A stretch of DNA of 64,000 nt from Sabellastarte sp. h YS-2021 (GCA_964017235.1 OZ024935.1:34947596-35011595), one strand, 5' to 3'. Counted from the first letter of the stretch, positions 10,957 to 22,299 are shown. The notes: a model not told the origin generated them from the letters alone. Numbers and translations: made by a program.

Positions 10957-11055
10957 AGCCCATCAGGGCTGGGTATATACTATATGTAGCTATTCAATTG
11001 TTATCATTTTTTTATGCTATTATACTTGTCACTTAAATAAATGAATGAATAATAA
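10957..11055 (+). other. LINE-A1 3' hairpin and GAAT-repeat tail
   Basis: Hairpin AGCCC-ATCA-GGGCT is followed by GGGTAT; about 65 bases later come AATGAATGAATAATAA repeats. The antisense copy A2 has the same hairpin (23094-23110 region) and a longer ATTC-repeat tail. Such conserved 3' structures are known to serve as RT recognition sites in other LINEs; here that role is inferred. Confidence 0.6.
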
Positions 11056-11742
11056 ATACCACTTGTGTAATTCATATTTTAAAATGTAAATTTTCTCAAA
11101 TTTTATTTGTTCTCAAAATATTATTTTAATTGTAAATTTTAATTAGTTTTTTAATTTGTGTGAAATGTAGTCTGATTTAGCAAATCTGTGATATCACCCA
11201 GTATTAGTTTTTTAAAGACATATTTTAAATGTAAATATCTAATTTTATACACTCCTTCATCCATTTGAAATCTAGACAACCAAACTCAGCACAACTGTGA
11301 TATGTCCATCCATATAAAGAGGTAATTGTCCTAATTAATTGAATGGATATATGCAGTCAACTGTAACTTTACTCCTTTTTGATGCATTGTGGTTGTTATT
11401 TTATACTACAAATATTTCCATCTAAACTGAACAAAGTGTGTTAAAGTCACTGTGATAATTTGAAATGCTTGGTTGTGCATTTAGTCAAGGTGTGTTTTGT
11501 CATTGGTTTTACTTGTAAAACAAAATTTATAGTTGGAATAGGCCAGTATATATATAAGTCTAATAATTAGAAATAATTGTCATATCCTGTATGTATGTAA
11601 TTGTTAACTTGTTCTTCAATGATATCATGTATTCTAACATTTTCAGTCAAATCATGTTTTTTAAAGAAAATTATGTGATGGATTTGGACCCTGACCTGAA
11701 TATGTAAAAGAGTTCATTTTAAGTTTTAGCTCGGCTCAGCTC
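11056..11742. other. no gene seen
   Basis: AT-rich sequence with many stops in all frames and no recognisable repeat boundary. Confidence 0.4.
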
Positions 11743-12205
11743 GGATAATAATTTGACCTTGATGGGACTAGTCCTTAACCTTTGACTTTCACATTCTGTC
11801 CATCAAATGAGCTTTTCATATTTGATTAACATAAATGACTGTTTTATAAATCCTCTTTATATATAGTTAATTTGATGTTTGACCTCATTACTTTCTGCAA
11901 TTTTGACCTTATTCTTCAAGGTCATTGAATAATTGTAATAACTGCTATTATGGATGACATGCACTTTGACAAATCAATTATTGAATGGACATAAAGTAGT
12001 TTGACCTTTGATAAATTTTGTTCCATTTAAGTTTCAAATAAAATGGATAAAATGAAAATGGTCAAAATAAAGTTTGACTTTTGGCATCATATTATGAGGT
12101 TAAACTACATTAACTGGGCAGAGAACTTTTTGACTGATGCCAGATAATAATTTAACCTTGATGGGACTAGTCTTTAACCTTTGACTTTCACATTCTGTCC
12201 ATCAC
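11743..12205 (+). repeat. direct repeat pair ~400 bp apart
   Basis: A ~65-base block beginning GGATAATAATTTGACCTTGA and ending CACATTCTGTCCATCA occurs near 11743-11812 and again near 12141-12205 with few changes. The intervening sequence also carries scattered TTTGACCTTTGA motifs. This looks like an old tandem duplication of ~400 bp. Confidence 0.65.
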
Positions 12206-12429
12206 GTATTTCCAAATATACTTCAGAATTGAAATAATAAATACAAGAAAAAAGATTTAAACAGTGGTTCTTCATTACTATGTATACAGATAGTAAACTC
12301 ACTTGGGTTCTTTATCTTTTTGTTTCTGTCTTTATTTTTCAAAATTGATTTGAAAAAAAATATTACTTTGACATCAGTCAGAGCTATTATCTGTATGCAA
12401 AGTACAGCAGAATTTTATCTGAGAAATTA

Positions 12430-12870
12430 TGTTGTCTAGAGAAAAAGAATTTTTTAAAAAAAAACAGAAAAAGGAATGAAAATATACGAAAAAAAAAGAT
12501 AAAAGAAAGAAAAAGAAATGTAAAAAAATTGTTTTCGTGGAAAAATATTTAAGATAATTTGATGTAATTTATGCTGTTTATGATGTTGCTCAGAAAAAAT
12601 AAAATTTAAAAAAAATACAAAAAAGAGAAAATAAAAACAAAGAAAAAATAAAATGTAAAAAAAAAATTAAAAAGAGAAAAAAAAATAAAAAAAGAAAATG
12701 TAAAAAAAAAAGAAAAAAGTAAAAAAAAAGAAGAAATAGAAAAAAGAAAATGTAAATAAAAAGAAAAAAAGAAAAAATAAACAAAAAAAAGAAAATGTGA
12801 AAAAAAAAAGAAAAAAGTGAAAAAAAAGAAGAAATAAAAAAAAAATAGAAAAATTTTTTTTAAAAAAAGG
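12430..12870. repeat. A-rich low-complexity block
   Basis: A long purine-rich tract of A runs punctuated by G, T and GAAAATGTAAA-like units. Reverse-strand Phe-rich open frames here are composition artefacts. Confidence 0.85.
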
Positions 12871-14099
12871 TTTAGGAAAATGCAGTGTAATATGCTTGTG
12901 ATTTCTGCTGCTCCAAAAGTACCACTTTTATTTGAAAATATCTTATGTTTATTATTTTGTTTTATTTGATATTCTAGCCATTTGCTAAATATGTGGAACA
13001 AGGACAATTTTGTGACAAAGTCTGTTGGTTTTTAAGGGAAATAAAATTGAAATAAAAGTAACCACCTGCATTTAAAAAATAAACTTAAATATTAAAGAGG
13101 ATAAACATAATATTGGTGTAGTTATCTGAAAAATATGAATGAGATTTAAAAGTGAAAAAAAAAATTTCTAATGAATAGCAGATTTTAAAAGCCATTTACA
13201 ATTGTTGAATACAAACATAAATATAACAGTCACTGTCCAAAGGGAGTGGTTACAGTTTATTTTAATTTTTGAATATCTTTATTGATTTTATACTGGTTTG
13301 TGACAATATTCTTGTAAATGCATGTTGCAAAACCCTTGGATTAATTATGTCAATGTTAACATTCTGTATTGAGAAAGGTAAAGTCAAGCCGGTTCAAACT
13401 GCTTTGAGGTCAGTGGTCAAGTTTGTCAAGGTTAATACTCCAAGTTTGAATTCATATATTCTAGGTATGGATATCTCAATATTTTGAATGTAAATAGTTC
13501 CACTGAAATCACTGATAATAACTATAAAGTTCTCTTATTTTCTGTCAATTTTGACAGCATGATCTTTTAAAAATTTCAAATGATATAAACTTCTGGTATG
13601 GAATGTGGTCTGCGTAAAATCAGGATCTAGCATCCTGTGTTTTGGTTACTTGGTCTGTGTCGGTTTCTTGATCAAACTTGATATTTCTATGTTATTTTTT
13701 GTCATATCAGCCAAATTTTAGCTACAGTCACCTTTAAAATAACTCTAGAAGGTGGCAGTTTCTATTTTTAGTTTGTTAATTGGTACCTATTTTCTTGTGA
13801 AATTTGCCTTTTATTTGGAAATCCTAGTTTTAGATCAACATATTTTGTTACCTTATATCAGATATATCTTCAAATCATAACCTGTGACCAAACTATAGAG
13901 AAACCTACATATAGATCCATCAAAAAGAAATCTTTTAATCGCATGCATTCTCCATTTACATTTTGGCTTATGCCCGATGCTTACAGTGCAAAATCCTCAC
14001 CAACTAGTTTGTAGTGTTTTTATCCATCCCCACAACTACCCATTTTAATATATGACCTTTCCATTTTTTTTACCCCAAACCTATTTTGACCCTAAAATG
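12871..14099. other. no confident gene; one weak open frame
   Basis: AT-rich. The frame 13269-13464 reads through KTLGLIMSMLTFCIEKGKVK and has a donor-like CTAG|GTATGG at its end. However, I find no usable AG acceptor upstream in phase, so an exon is not supported. The rest is featureless to me. Confidence 0.25.
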
Positions 14100-14415
14100 T
14101 TATCTACACATCTTCACTTTGTGGAAGAACTCAACTCCACATATGGTCATGATGCTGAATAACAGCTATCTAATTCATATGTTACTTCTAAAGCTGGCAT
14201 CGGGAAATACATATGCTCTTGCCTTTTTCAGAAAAAAAGCTAAAGTTTTATCTCTTCGATAAGGCTTTTCCACCTTAGCATAGAAACTATCTGGGGTCTC
14301 TGTGGTATCAACATGGCTATGTCTATGGAATTACAATTACTGAATTTGACCTGGTGTTGCACCTTAGAGTCTGCCTTGGCAGTTATTAAGCGCTATAAAA
14401 GTATAGAACAGAGTA
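14100..14415 (+). mobile_element. CR1/L2-like LINE 3' remnant
   Basis: Around 14225-14275 a frame reads FSEKKLKFYLFDKAFPP and then stops, matching the F-x-K-x-L-K-x-x-L-F C-terminal signature of CR1/L2-like LINEs. LINE-D ends its frame similarly, with TTTCCACCTTAG shared. The segment closes with TTAAGCGCTATAAAAG, typical of a LINE/SINE 3' end. A fragment of the same end (GTTGCACC then AAGTGCTATAAAAG) lies near 31418-31465. Confidence 0.45.
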
Positions 14416-15654
14416 TACAGTGAATCTTCTATTATCAGATAATTCAATTTAATGAAGTTATTTCAGTCTTGTAAATATGCATTTCCCTATTCCTTTATAC
14501 AGTCAAAGCTGTTTTAGCAGAAGTCTTCAGAAGAATTCAGTAAAAGTAAAAACTAAGTCTTCAGATGATCTTATCCATTGAATTCATCTCTGTTATCTAG
14601 AATTTCTGGTTCAGTAGATATATACTTTTGGTCTCTTTAGATTTCATTCAGCAGGGTTCAAATGTAGTTGTGTGCCTTTTCTAATTGTTATAAACATTTT
14701 ATTATTACAACAAAATCTCATTTTATCAATATATCAAATGATTGAGGTTGTTTATTACTATTACCACATTATTATCATTGATGTATCACTTTAGGCCTGT
14801 TGAGATTTTACCAATCATGCTTTATCTGCTGTCTACCTTTGAAATTAATTGCTAAAGAAAATTTTGGTTACGAACTTTGGTTTTTATATAGTATGATTGA
14901 CAAGTATGGATTGATTTTAAATCTGGTATTGATTTTTATTTTTACTGAACACTTTCGATTGACAAGTCTTTTTACTTGTATTGAATTATCTGATCTATGT
15001 TTCATGGTGCATTGTATATTGAAAAATCTCACAATTTTTTTCTGTTACTTGGCCCGTGCAAGTATTTTAAACTAGATTTATGGAAATTCTGTGTGTATTA
15101 CTTTTTTTCAAGTTTTGCTGACAGGTAACATACATTGAGAAATATTTAGGTTTGCAGAATCAGTATCACTGAATGTTAGAAAAAACAACTAACTCTGAAA
15201 CCAAGGTTATATTTATGTATGAATGCCAAGGTTATGAAAAGTGTAGTAATATATAAATACTCATATGTTTCATAAACAATATTTCACTGCTGTTTGGTAA
15301 TATTGCTTCAGATGTATTTTTGGCAGTGCCTTTGTTTATCCTGAAAATTAAGTGACACAAATTGGTGTCCTATATTTTGAATAGTTTTATGTGTTCACAC
15401 TTCCTGTGGTGGTTTGTCAGATGAATAACAACAGTTGTAAATTTGTGAAAGGAGAGGTATGTTTGCATACCTACTTGTTACTCAGCTGTGTAATGTTACT
15501 GTGAGCAGTGACAGTCAACGAGTTCATATACCTAGGAGTTGTCAATGAAGAAATAAGCATTTCTGATAGAAAATTAATGTATTCGGTGGTTGATTTAGGA
15601 ATGAGTGATGTATAAATTGTGCGATAAATATGGGAACCTTGAAGTGAACTATAT
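14416..15654. other. no confident gene
   Basis: AT-rich. Contains the rival terminal-exon candidate at 14795-14855 (after CACTTTAG) for the gene at 1269, in phase but unproven. A 91-codon open frame overlaps it in another phase and has no supporting features. Confidence 0.25.
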
Positions 15655-16154
15655 AGCCTCTCTTACATCCCATTGTGCGTGCATGTACGTCCTGGTTAAA
15701 ATCGGCTGATTGACAAAGAATCTTAAGCTACATGTGTGATTTTATAACATAATTTATAGGTTGCAGAGACCCCTCAATGAAAATTGGCATGCAAATTATT
15801 CTCTGCGAGCTCGCAGCATGGTTACAAATGCATCCATGTCTCAAGGGTAGCTTACAAGAGACTTGGGCACATGCATTCTCCTTGCTAGTGTTGTAGGTTC
15901 TCCCCATTTACTTACATTGTTTGCATGTGCCGTGTCATACACTCATGTGTACCATGCATGTATATAAACCAATTGTACGACCTGTAGCTAGTCACTGCCT
16001 ATTTTTTGAAATTCAAGTATTGACACTCTTATCGGGAGAATACACCTAGTTTGCAAATCTGTACTACCTGACTACCAGGCTATGCTCATATTTTTAACAA
16101 TATTTGCAGCACACTTATGTGTGTATACACATACGATGGGATGTAAGAGAAGCT
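15655..16154. mobile_element. MITE, ~500 bp, terminal inverted repeats
   Basis: The left end reads AGCCTCTCTTACATCCCATT. The reverse complement of the right end reads AGCTTCTCTTACATCCCATC. Similarity continues a few bases inward. The interior has no coding frame. Flanking duplication is not clear. Confidence 0.65.
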
Positions 16155-16719
16155 TTAGCTGAACCAATTAATGATTAATTGGTCTGGTGATAGATTTCGG
16201 AATAGTTGAGGTGATCTAATCTAACCAAACCTGTATAGCTGTCAAGTTCTGGGGCAGTTTTAGGCATATCAAACCAAATCATAGCTTAAGTTGTTTTTAA
16301 AGAGTAAGGACAACATTGCCCTTGATTTTGTATTTTCACTTGTTACTTTGCCCTTAACTGTCACACTTGTCCAATGAATAGGGTAAGGCTTGTTTGATCA
16401 CAAGGTGAATCAATTAAATCTTATCTATTACCATTTTTCCATTGGTAAGTGTATAAATTGGCTGAAAGTAATCATGACTAATTTTCTAAATATGGAAGAC
16501 AGGGGTGTATAATCATTTTACAAATGTTGAAATGCTGTATTTTAATATATCAGAAAAAAATCTTTAATATTCAAACTTGACCTTATTACCCTCCATGTCT
16601 GAGAAAAGGTTTCTTTTTTATCAAATTTTTTTAATTTTTCTTAAAACTAAGAAAAAGCCTAGGTCATCAAAATTTTTAGCAGAAGCTTTGTTGCCAGGTT
16701 TTATTATGACAGTTTTAAC

Positions 16720-16820
16720 ATCATCAAATGCCATTTAAGATCCCTGAAACCTTTTTGACAAAGCAATAGCATCATCAAATGCTGTTTAAGATCCCTCAAA
16801 CCTTTTTGTAACTGACATGT
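16720..16820 (+). repeat. tandem duplication, 2 x 51 bp
   Basis: ATCATCAAATGCCATTTAAG and the following CTGAAACCTTTTTG recur 51 bases later as ATCATCAAATGCTGTTTAAG and CTCAAACCTTTTTG. Confidence 0.8.
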
Positions 16821-17328
16821 AGCTATCTGACCATAATATCACCATATCTTGTTTTGATTAATCTCTTTTCATGCAATATTGATGAAAATTACTTTGAGAC
16901 CTTTCAGAGAAATATATTCAACTTTCAGGAAGTTTTACTTAAGCAGGTTTCATACAATTTTTTTTTTTTTTTTTTTTTTTTTTATTTCTTTTTTAGAGCA
17001 GGAATTATATATACAAAATCAACAATGATGCTTTGTCAAGACAAGCATTATATACACAGCATACAAATGTTAAAATGAAAGAAAAAAAAACTGACAAATT
17101 ACATTTGTTTGCACAATAGATCTATAAGAAGTAGAAGGAAAGCTAGTGAAAATAACATTGAGATGAAAAAAAAAAACAAAAAACTATATTTGGAGTTTTA
17201 CACAGTGAGATGGCTAGCCATCTGATTGTGTTCAGGCCAGGATCATTACACCATTAACCAAAGGACTGGTGGAAACAGAATAACCAGGAATGAGAAAGTA
17301 CATGTACTCTATTGTGAATAATCTAACC

Positions 17329-17836
17329 TTAGATGTCAATAAAGAGGTTTTGCCAGACACTCCATCTCTTTTCAAAAAGTTGATTTGAATTGTTCATAAA
17401 TGATGAAATTTTCTGTTCATTAAACCTTTTTTTAATTTCCCTTTGGAGATGGAAGATATTCAATTGAAAGCCTTTTTTTGCACACCAGTAGATATAATAT
17501 CTAGTTACTATCAGCATGAAATTTAGTGGCCAAAAGTTTTCATTATTGTCGTTGTAACCAAATATTTTAACTCCACTATCAAAATCTAAATTCAGACCTA
17601 ATCTAGTGAAAACCCAATGTTTGACATTTCTCCATAATTCTGAGGATTTTGTGCATTCTGCAAAAAGATGCAAAATTGTTTCTGGATGTTGACTACATAA
17701 TCTACAAGTGTTATCATCCAAGATTTTAATTTTGTAAAGGTAGTACTGCGTATCTAATATATTATTTAAAATTTTATACTGGAACCAAATGAACTTATTG
17801 TCTTTGATAGATTTACAGCAGATTTTATAAATCTGA
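17329..17836 (-). CDS. LINE-C ORF2 C-terminal fragment (zf-RVT-like)
   Basis: Minus-strand frame of about 168 residues. It contains WFQYKILNNILDTQYYLYK followed by CRLC, then HLFAEC with W close behind. This C-x2-C-x(n)-H-x3-C knuckle after the RT-connection region is typical of L1/Tx1-type ORF2 proteins. The apparent start Met lies within the target-site duplication, so it is host sequence and not a real start. The RT catalytic core is absent. Confidence 0.75.
17819..17835. repeat. 7-bp stem hairpin at LINE-C 5' end
   Basis: CAGATTT-TAT-AAATCTG lies one base inside the right target-site duplication. It parallels the fold-backs at the 5' ends of LINE-A1 and A2. Confidence 0.8.
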
Positions 17837-17854
17837 GTTTCATACAATTTTTAA

Positions 17855-18060
17855 CGCTCGACGATAGGAGAGGGATATTGTGATCAGTTTGTGTCTGTCT
17901 TTCTGATGTGCACCATTTTGGCCTTATAACTCAAAAACTATAACATCATTTCAGCTCAAATTTGGTAGGAAGATGGTTCATAGGGTACAGACAGATTCCT
18001 CCAAATTTGGTGTAATTTGATTGAAAATTAAAGTCAGGAGAGAGTTTTTCTTATTTTTAA
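17855..18060 (+). repeat. repeat-family leader-like segment
   Basis: Starts with CGCTCGACGATAGGAGAGGG and GTGTCTGTCTTTCTG, then TTATAACTCAAAAACTATAA and CTCAAATTTGGTAGGAAGA. The latter resembles the monomer core TATCTCGGAAACCGTA followed by TTGATACTTGGTAGG of the TGACCT arrays. One unit only, so it is placed in that superfamily by inference. Confidence 0.35.
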
Positions 18061-18148
18061 TTGGGCATATACAGTGAAATCTGCTTCTCTTCTCACATAC
18101 ATAAAAAAATCAATATCATGACGGGATTTCTTCCTTATGAATTTTTAT

Positions 18149-18208
18149 CCAATCGGAATTGAACTCTCTTGTGACGTCAGCAATGTGTAGTATGTCCTAA
18201 TTACGTCA
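18149..18208. promoter_or_regulatory. CCAAT box and CRE-like sites
   Basis: CCAAT at 18149-18153, a full palindromic TGACGTCA at 18172-18179 and TTACGTCA at 18201-18208 fall within 60 bases. The cluster is promoter-like, but no gene start is visible nearby, and chance in AT-rich DNA cannot be excluded. Confidence 0.2.
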
Positions 18209-19680
18209 CTTCATTCATATTCTTTGCAAGGATATTTGTGAAAGGGACTAGCATGATTTTACAACGAATAGTGATATTAGTAACACTAAGGCAAGGAGCG
18301 TGTTAGTCCGATTTATTTCTTTGCAGGGATATTTGTCAAAGGGATATGTATGTCACATCCAGTTGAGCGTTCTGCTCTCTCTGAGTGCATCTTGTTTGTA
18401 GTATTATATTGCAGGGATCTTTTGGGATTAGTTTAATGATTGTTAAAGATATACCCTTTAAGAGAATAGTATGTTCTTATATTAACTTTGTGTATTGTGA
18501 AGCACATGTTATAATGCAACTGGTGTCAAACATTTACTAGGCATCAAAGTTTGGATAGGTTTAGCTTTGGCGTGTATGTCAAAATGCATTAGAACTGTTT
18601 ACTGAGATATCATTAACCCTGATAGTAATGTGAATATTGACATGTTAATAGTATTAGTTTTTAGTCACCAGCTGTGCTTGGAGGCACATACGAATTGCTT
18701 TGTCTACCTTCATCAGTGTCGTCATCACACTTCATTTCTGGACAGTGTCTTTTATCGTAATTTTCTCCTTCTTTTAAAATATTATAATTTGTTCTGTGGT
18801 TAAAACTATAGAGATATAGCTTTTACTCTAAATTTGATTTGACGACTTTAATCTGAAACCAAATATTAACTAGATAAATGCCGCCTCCCCTTTAGTCATT
18901 TCAGACTGTTTTAATTAACATGATTAAATTTTCTTTAATATCCCTTTGGTTTGACCTTGATGACATAATAATGTGGTTTAAGGACTGTAAAGTTTAAGTG
19001 TAAACTTCTTATAGAACATACAGACATTTTACATGGTGTATATACATAAATATATTTACACAAAAACAACACTTTCAACATAAAGAAGAAAAACATTTTG
19101 ATGTTCTATTGGTTTTACTATTAATATTACGTTTACAAATACTTTGTGATAAAATATTTTAATCTCATACAAGAAATAACTTGTTTTCCGTTAAAATTGA
19201 TTTATTTATTTACTGATACTAACGACAAACTAAAGCACAATCTCCATACTATAATGATGACAAACTTGTTTTTATGTACTAGTAGGACACGCAGTTGATT
19301 GTAATGTGGTCCCCTAGCGCAAGCGCAAAGCCATCAGAGACATGAGTAGTGCACTAGAATTTACAAAAGTCTCGTGACAGAAAGAAATCCCAACTTAGAT
19401 ACATCCCACAGCTGGTCCCAAACTGAGACGGTCACCCTCCTAGTACTAACACAGCCCATTGCCGCTTAACTTCAGTGAGCAGACAAATAGTCATCACTTT
19501 GTGCCATAATTCACAAAAGTCCAATGCAAGAAGGACATATGTTTGGGAAAAAAGCCAAAAGGACATGTGTCCTTTTAGCTATTGGAGAGCAAGAGGCAAA
19601 TTCAGAATCCACAGGTGTGGTCAATTTCATCAAAGTCCGGAGACAAAAAAAAAAGAAAAAAAGTGATCTGGAGAAGTGCA
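18209..19680. other. no gene seen
   Basis: AT-rich with a slightly less AT-rich block at 19300-19650. The 63-codon open frame there has no recognisable features. Confidence 0.35.
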
Positions 19681-19742
19681 AGCTCTAGCGAGGCTCGCGC
19701 TTAAAAAACGTGATCTCTAGAAGCGCGAGCCTCACTAGAGCT
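19681..19742. repeat. 22-bp GC-rich inverted repeat
   Basis: AGCTCTAGCGAGGCTCGCGC plus TT at 19681-19702 pairs with 19721-19742 with a single mismatch around an 18-base spacer. Surrounding words (GTGATCT, AAAAAACG, AAAAAAT) also repeat directly, so the structure is a mix of tandem and inverted copies. It stands out by GC content from the AT-rich surroundings. Confidence 0.8.
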
Positions 19743-20025
19743 CACACTTAAAAAATATCTGTATAAGAGTATTTATGCAAATTGATAGTTTTATTTCAGT
19801 TACAAAGAAGCTTGAGCTTATTCAGGGCTACAAAATCAGTTTTATTTTAGGTTAAAATATCTCTCTGGTTGAAAGGTTAATGATACAGATTTTAATAAAC
19901 ATCATAACTAATACATCAATTTTTCCATTAGAATTGACTCTTTAGAACCTACTTGATCACATTAACAAAAAAGGAAAAATGAATAAAGATAATAAAAAAT
20001 CCCTCTGAGCCCTCTCCAAAGAACT

Positions 20026-20049
20026 CCCCCCCCCCCCCCCCCCCCCCCC
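20026..20049 (+). repeat. poly-C run, ~24 bases
   Basis: Uninterrupted C homopolymer. Its length may be affected by sequencing error. Confidence 0.9.
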
Positions 20050-20089
20050 TGTCTCTCATCTCTTTGAAATAAAGCTAGCTTCAAATGAA

Positions 20090-20488
20090 CGATGAAGAAT
20101 TTTATTCTACATTAATACTATTTTACAAAGAATTAAATTGTCTTAATAATAGCAATAATATATCAGTTATGAAAAAACTATAATACTACGACTACTGCTA
20201 ATAATAAATGGCTGAAGTACATTAATCTGATTAAACATTAAATACATTTTATATACAATGAATGATCTAAATATGTCAATAACACTTATAATAATATACT
20301 ATACTAATAATAATATATCAGTAATAAAAAGTTAAAAACTATACGGCTACTACTGCTACTGCTACTTATCATTAATTTATAATAATAATAATATTAACAA
20401 TATATCAGTTATAAAAAACTATAATACTACTACCACTACTACTCATAATAATTGACTTAAATACATAAATTTAACTTAAGAGTAATTA
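20090..20488. repeat. TAA/ATA-rich satellite-like field, part 1
   Basis: Recurring phrases such as AATATATCAGTTATAAAAAA, CTATAATACTACTACTACT and GCTTAAGTACATAAATTT alternate every ~120-200 bases. The same phrases resume after LINE-B (21960-22300), after the MITE (22540-22990) and after LINE-A2 (24375-24760), so this is one field split by insertions. Confidence 0.7.
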
Positions 20489-21960
20489 TTAACGGCCAAT
20501 GTTCTGATTGGTTAAAAGTTACTGCAGGGGTTCCTCAAGGGTCTGTGTTGGGTCCGTTGCTTTTTCTTGTATTTATCAATGACATTACCTCGGTTGTTAA
20601 GTACTGTGACATTAGATTATTTGCCGATGACACCTGTCTTTTCCTAAAAGTAATAAATCCTGCAATAGCAACTACATGTATAAACAAAGATTTACTAAAC
20701 ATTGAAAAATGGGCCAATCAATGGTTGATAAAATTTAGTCCTTCAAAAACTGAGTCCTCAGTCATATCCTTAAAGCAAAACTCACGAAATAACTACAAAA
20801 AACTCGTCTTCTACAACACTCCCATTGCTAATGTACCCTCACACAAACATGTGGGGTTGTGGATTACACATAATCTAAAGTGGGACCACCACATTAATAA
20901 TTCTGTTCAAAAATGTTCTACTCTTCTTGGATTACTTAAACCATTAAAGTTCAAACTAAATAGACCAGTTCTTGAAAAGATTTTTTTGTCTTACATTAGG
21001 CCTATAATGGAATACGCAGACATAGTTTGGTCCGGAGCACCTTTCAGTCTACTTGCCAAGTTTGATCACGTAATTGTCGAAGCAATGAGACTAATAACAG
21101 GTGCTCCTGCAAGATCTAATATAGCTAACCTGTATAAAGAAACAGGTTGGCAGCTGTTATCAAAAAGACGTGAAATTCATATTTCAAAGATGATGTACAA
21201 AATTACAAATAACCTCGCTCCACAATATCTGTCTGATATTCTCCCACCTCAGATTAAAGAGATCCCCCCTAACCTGAAAAGATTAAGACAAGGTATTAAT
21301 TCAAGACTTTCAATTGGAGATTATCCGATTCCAATAGTGAGGACAAAATTGAGTGAGCTCTCCTTTCCTGTAGTAGGTTCCAAACTTTGGAACTCTCTCC
21401 CTACTAAAGTAAGAACTAAACCAACACTGGGATCTTTCTCAAAAGCACTAAACAAGATATTTCCAAGTGACTTACTTCAAAAAGAAACAAAAAAACTTTA
21501 TAATTTTGGGAGCCGATTGGTTAATATTCAGCATACCTGCTTACGGTTAGGTTGTAGTAAGCTTAATCACCATTTAAAAGAGAACCTGCATGTAACTGAT
21601 GACTCCTCTTGCGCCTGCAATTACCCAAATGAAGACACATCACACTTTTTCCTTTTTTGCCCCCTATATACAAATATCAGAGATGAACTGTTGCGATCAT
21701 TACCCCCGTCTGATAACTCAGTAATTCTTGACCAGATTCTCTTTGGAAACCAAAACTTATGTTTTGAGGATAATATTAAAATATTTGAAGCAGTCCATAG
21801 ATATATTGTCAAGTCTAAACGCTTTTGATTCTTTAATTGCCAGCAGTGACCCTTTTGTGCAGCCTCATCTTCACATCATCTGTAAATACTTCACCCTGCA
21901 AGAGGGCTTAATATAACTGTATCTTTTACGATTGTTGCCTAATTGCTAATAAAATATGTT
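20489..21960 (+). mobile_element. LINE-B, 5'-truncated non-LTR retrotransposon
   Basis: RT palm from motif B onward plus a full C-terminal region; everything upstream is missing. It is inserted in the TAA-rich field. The 5' junction has an imperfect fold-back (TTAA-CGG-CCAAT pairing with ATTGG-TTAA, 20489-20515). The 3' end is a short UTR ending AATAAAATATGTTTAAAT near 21945-21965. Confidence 0.8.
20491..21828 (+). CDS. LINE-B reverse transcriptase, C-terminal two thirds
   Basis: The frame is open for ~445 codons with TGA at 21826-21828. It opens with SDWLKVTAGVPQGSVLGPLL (RT motif B), then RLFADD (motif C, FADD in place of YADD). The thumb and connection contain WDHHINN and LWNSLPTKVR, the latter a common C-terminal LINE signature. 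A Cys/His knuckle follows, CACN then HFFLFC, near the end. This is Jockey/CR1-group-like; the clade is uncertain. The catalytic motif A is absent through truncation, so it cannot be active. Confidence 0.8.
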   Translation, partial: NGQCSDWLKVTAGVPQGSVLGPLLFLVFINDITSVVKYCDIRLFADDTCLFLKVINPAIATTCINKDLLNIEKWANQWLIKFSPSKTESSVISLKQNSRNNYKKLVFYNTPIANVPSHKHVGLWITHNLKWDHHINNSVQKCSTLLGLLKPLKFKLNRPVLEKIFLSYIRPIMEYADIVWSGAPFSLLAKFDHVIVEAMRLITGAPARSNIANLYKETGWQLLSKRREIHISKMMYKITNNLAPQYLSDILPPQIKEIPPNLKRLRQGINSRLSIGDYPIPIVRTKLSELSFPVVGSKLWNSLPTKVRTKPTLGSFSKALNKIFPSDLLQKETKKLYNFGSRLVNIQHTCLRLGCSKLNHHLKENLHVTDDSSCACNYPNEDTSHFFLFCPLYTNIRDELLRSLPPSDNSVILDQILFGNQNLCFEDNIKIFEAVHRYIVKSKRF

Positions 21961-22299
21961 TAAATCAAATTAAACTTAAAATAATATTTTATATACAATC
22001 TAATAGTATAAATATGTCAATAATATTACAAATAGAATTATATTTAATATACTATACTTAATAATAATAATAATATATCAGTTATAGAAAACTGTAATAC
22101 TACTACTGCAAATAATTATAATTATAAAAATAATAATAAATGGCTTAAGTACATAAATTTTATTAAATGTTAAATCACATTTTATATACAATTGAATGAT
22201 CTAAATGTATAAAAAATAGTAATAATAATAATATACTACGATTAATAATAATAATAATAAAATCTCAGTAATAAAAAACTATACGGCTGCTACTACTAC
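21961..22299. repeat. TAA/ATA-rich field, part 2
   Basis: Continues the phrases of 20090-20488, including (AAT)n and ACTACTACTACT runs. Confidence 0.7.

Larger units (their letters stand above)
8820..11055 (+). mobile_element. LINE-A1, 5'-truncated non-LTR retrotransposon
   Basis: Contains most of a reverse transcriptase, the C-terminal region, and a 3' UTR. No endonuclease domain is present: the copy starts in the region just upstream of the RT fingers. The 3' end has a small hairpin (AGCCC at 10957-10961 pairing with GGGCT at 10966-10970, then GGGTAT) and finishes in an AAATGAATGAATAATAA tail near 11035-11053. Both features recur, inverted, in the copy at 22993-24372. The clade is not assigned; the C-terminal Cys/His knuckle fits the Jockey/I/CR1-like group in a broad sense. 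Confidence 0.85.
16947..17852 (-). mobile_element. LINE-C, 5'-truncated, with 16-bp target-site duplication
   Basis: GTTTCATACAATTTTT is present exactly at 16947-16962 and 17837-17852. A poly-T run follows the left copy, which is the poly-A tail read on the minus strand. The body carries the last ~170 residues of a LINE ORF2. Between tail and ORF are two further A/T-rich stretches. A perfect TSD and open frame mean a recent insertion by target-primed reverse transcription. Confidence 0.85.

Noticed and set aside
12590-13007. Long Phe/Leu-rich reverse-strand open frames
   Set aside because: They are the reverse complement of an A-rich low-complexity tract; residue content is pure composition bias.
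13269-13464. Candidate exon with a donor-like end
   Set aside because: No AG acceptor in a compatible phase upstream; stops in all phases after the nearest AG.
16854-17078. Open frame with a poly-Phe stretch
   Set aside because: It runs through the poly-T tail of antisense LINE-C.
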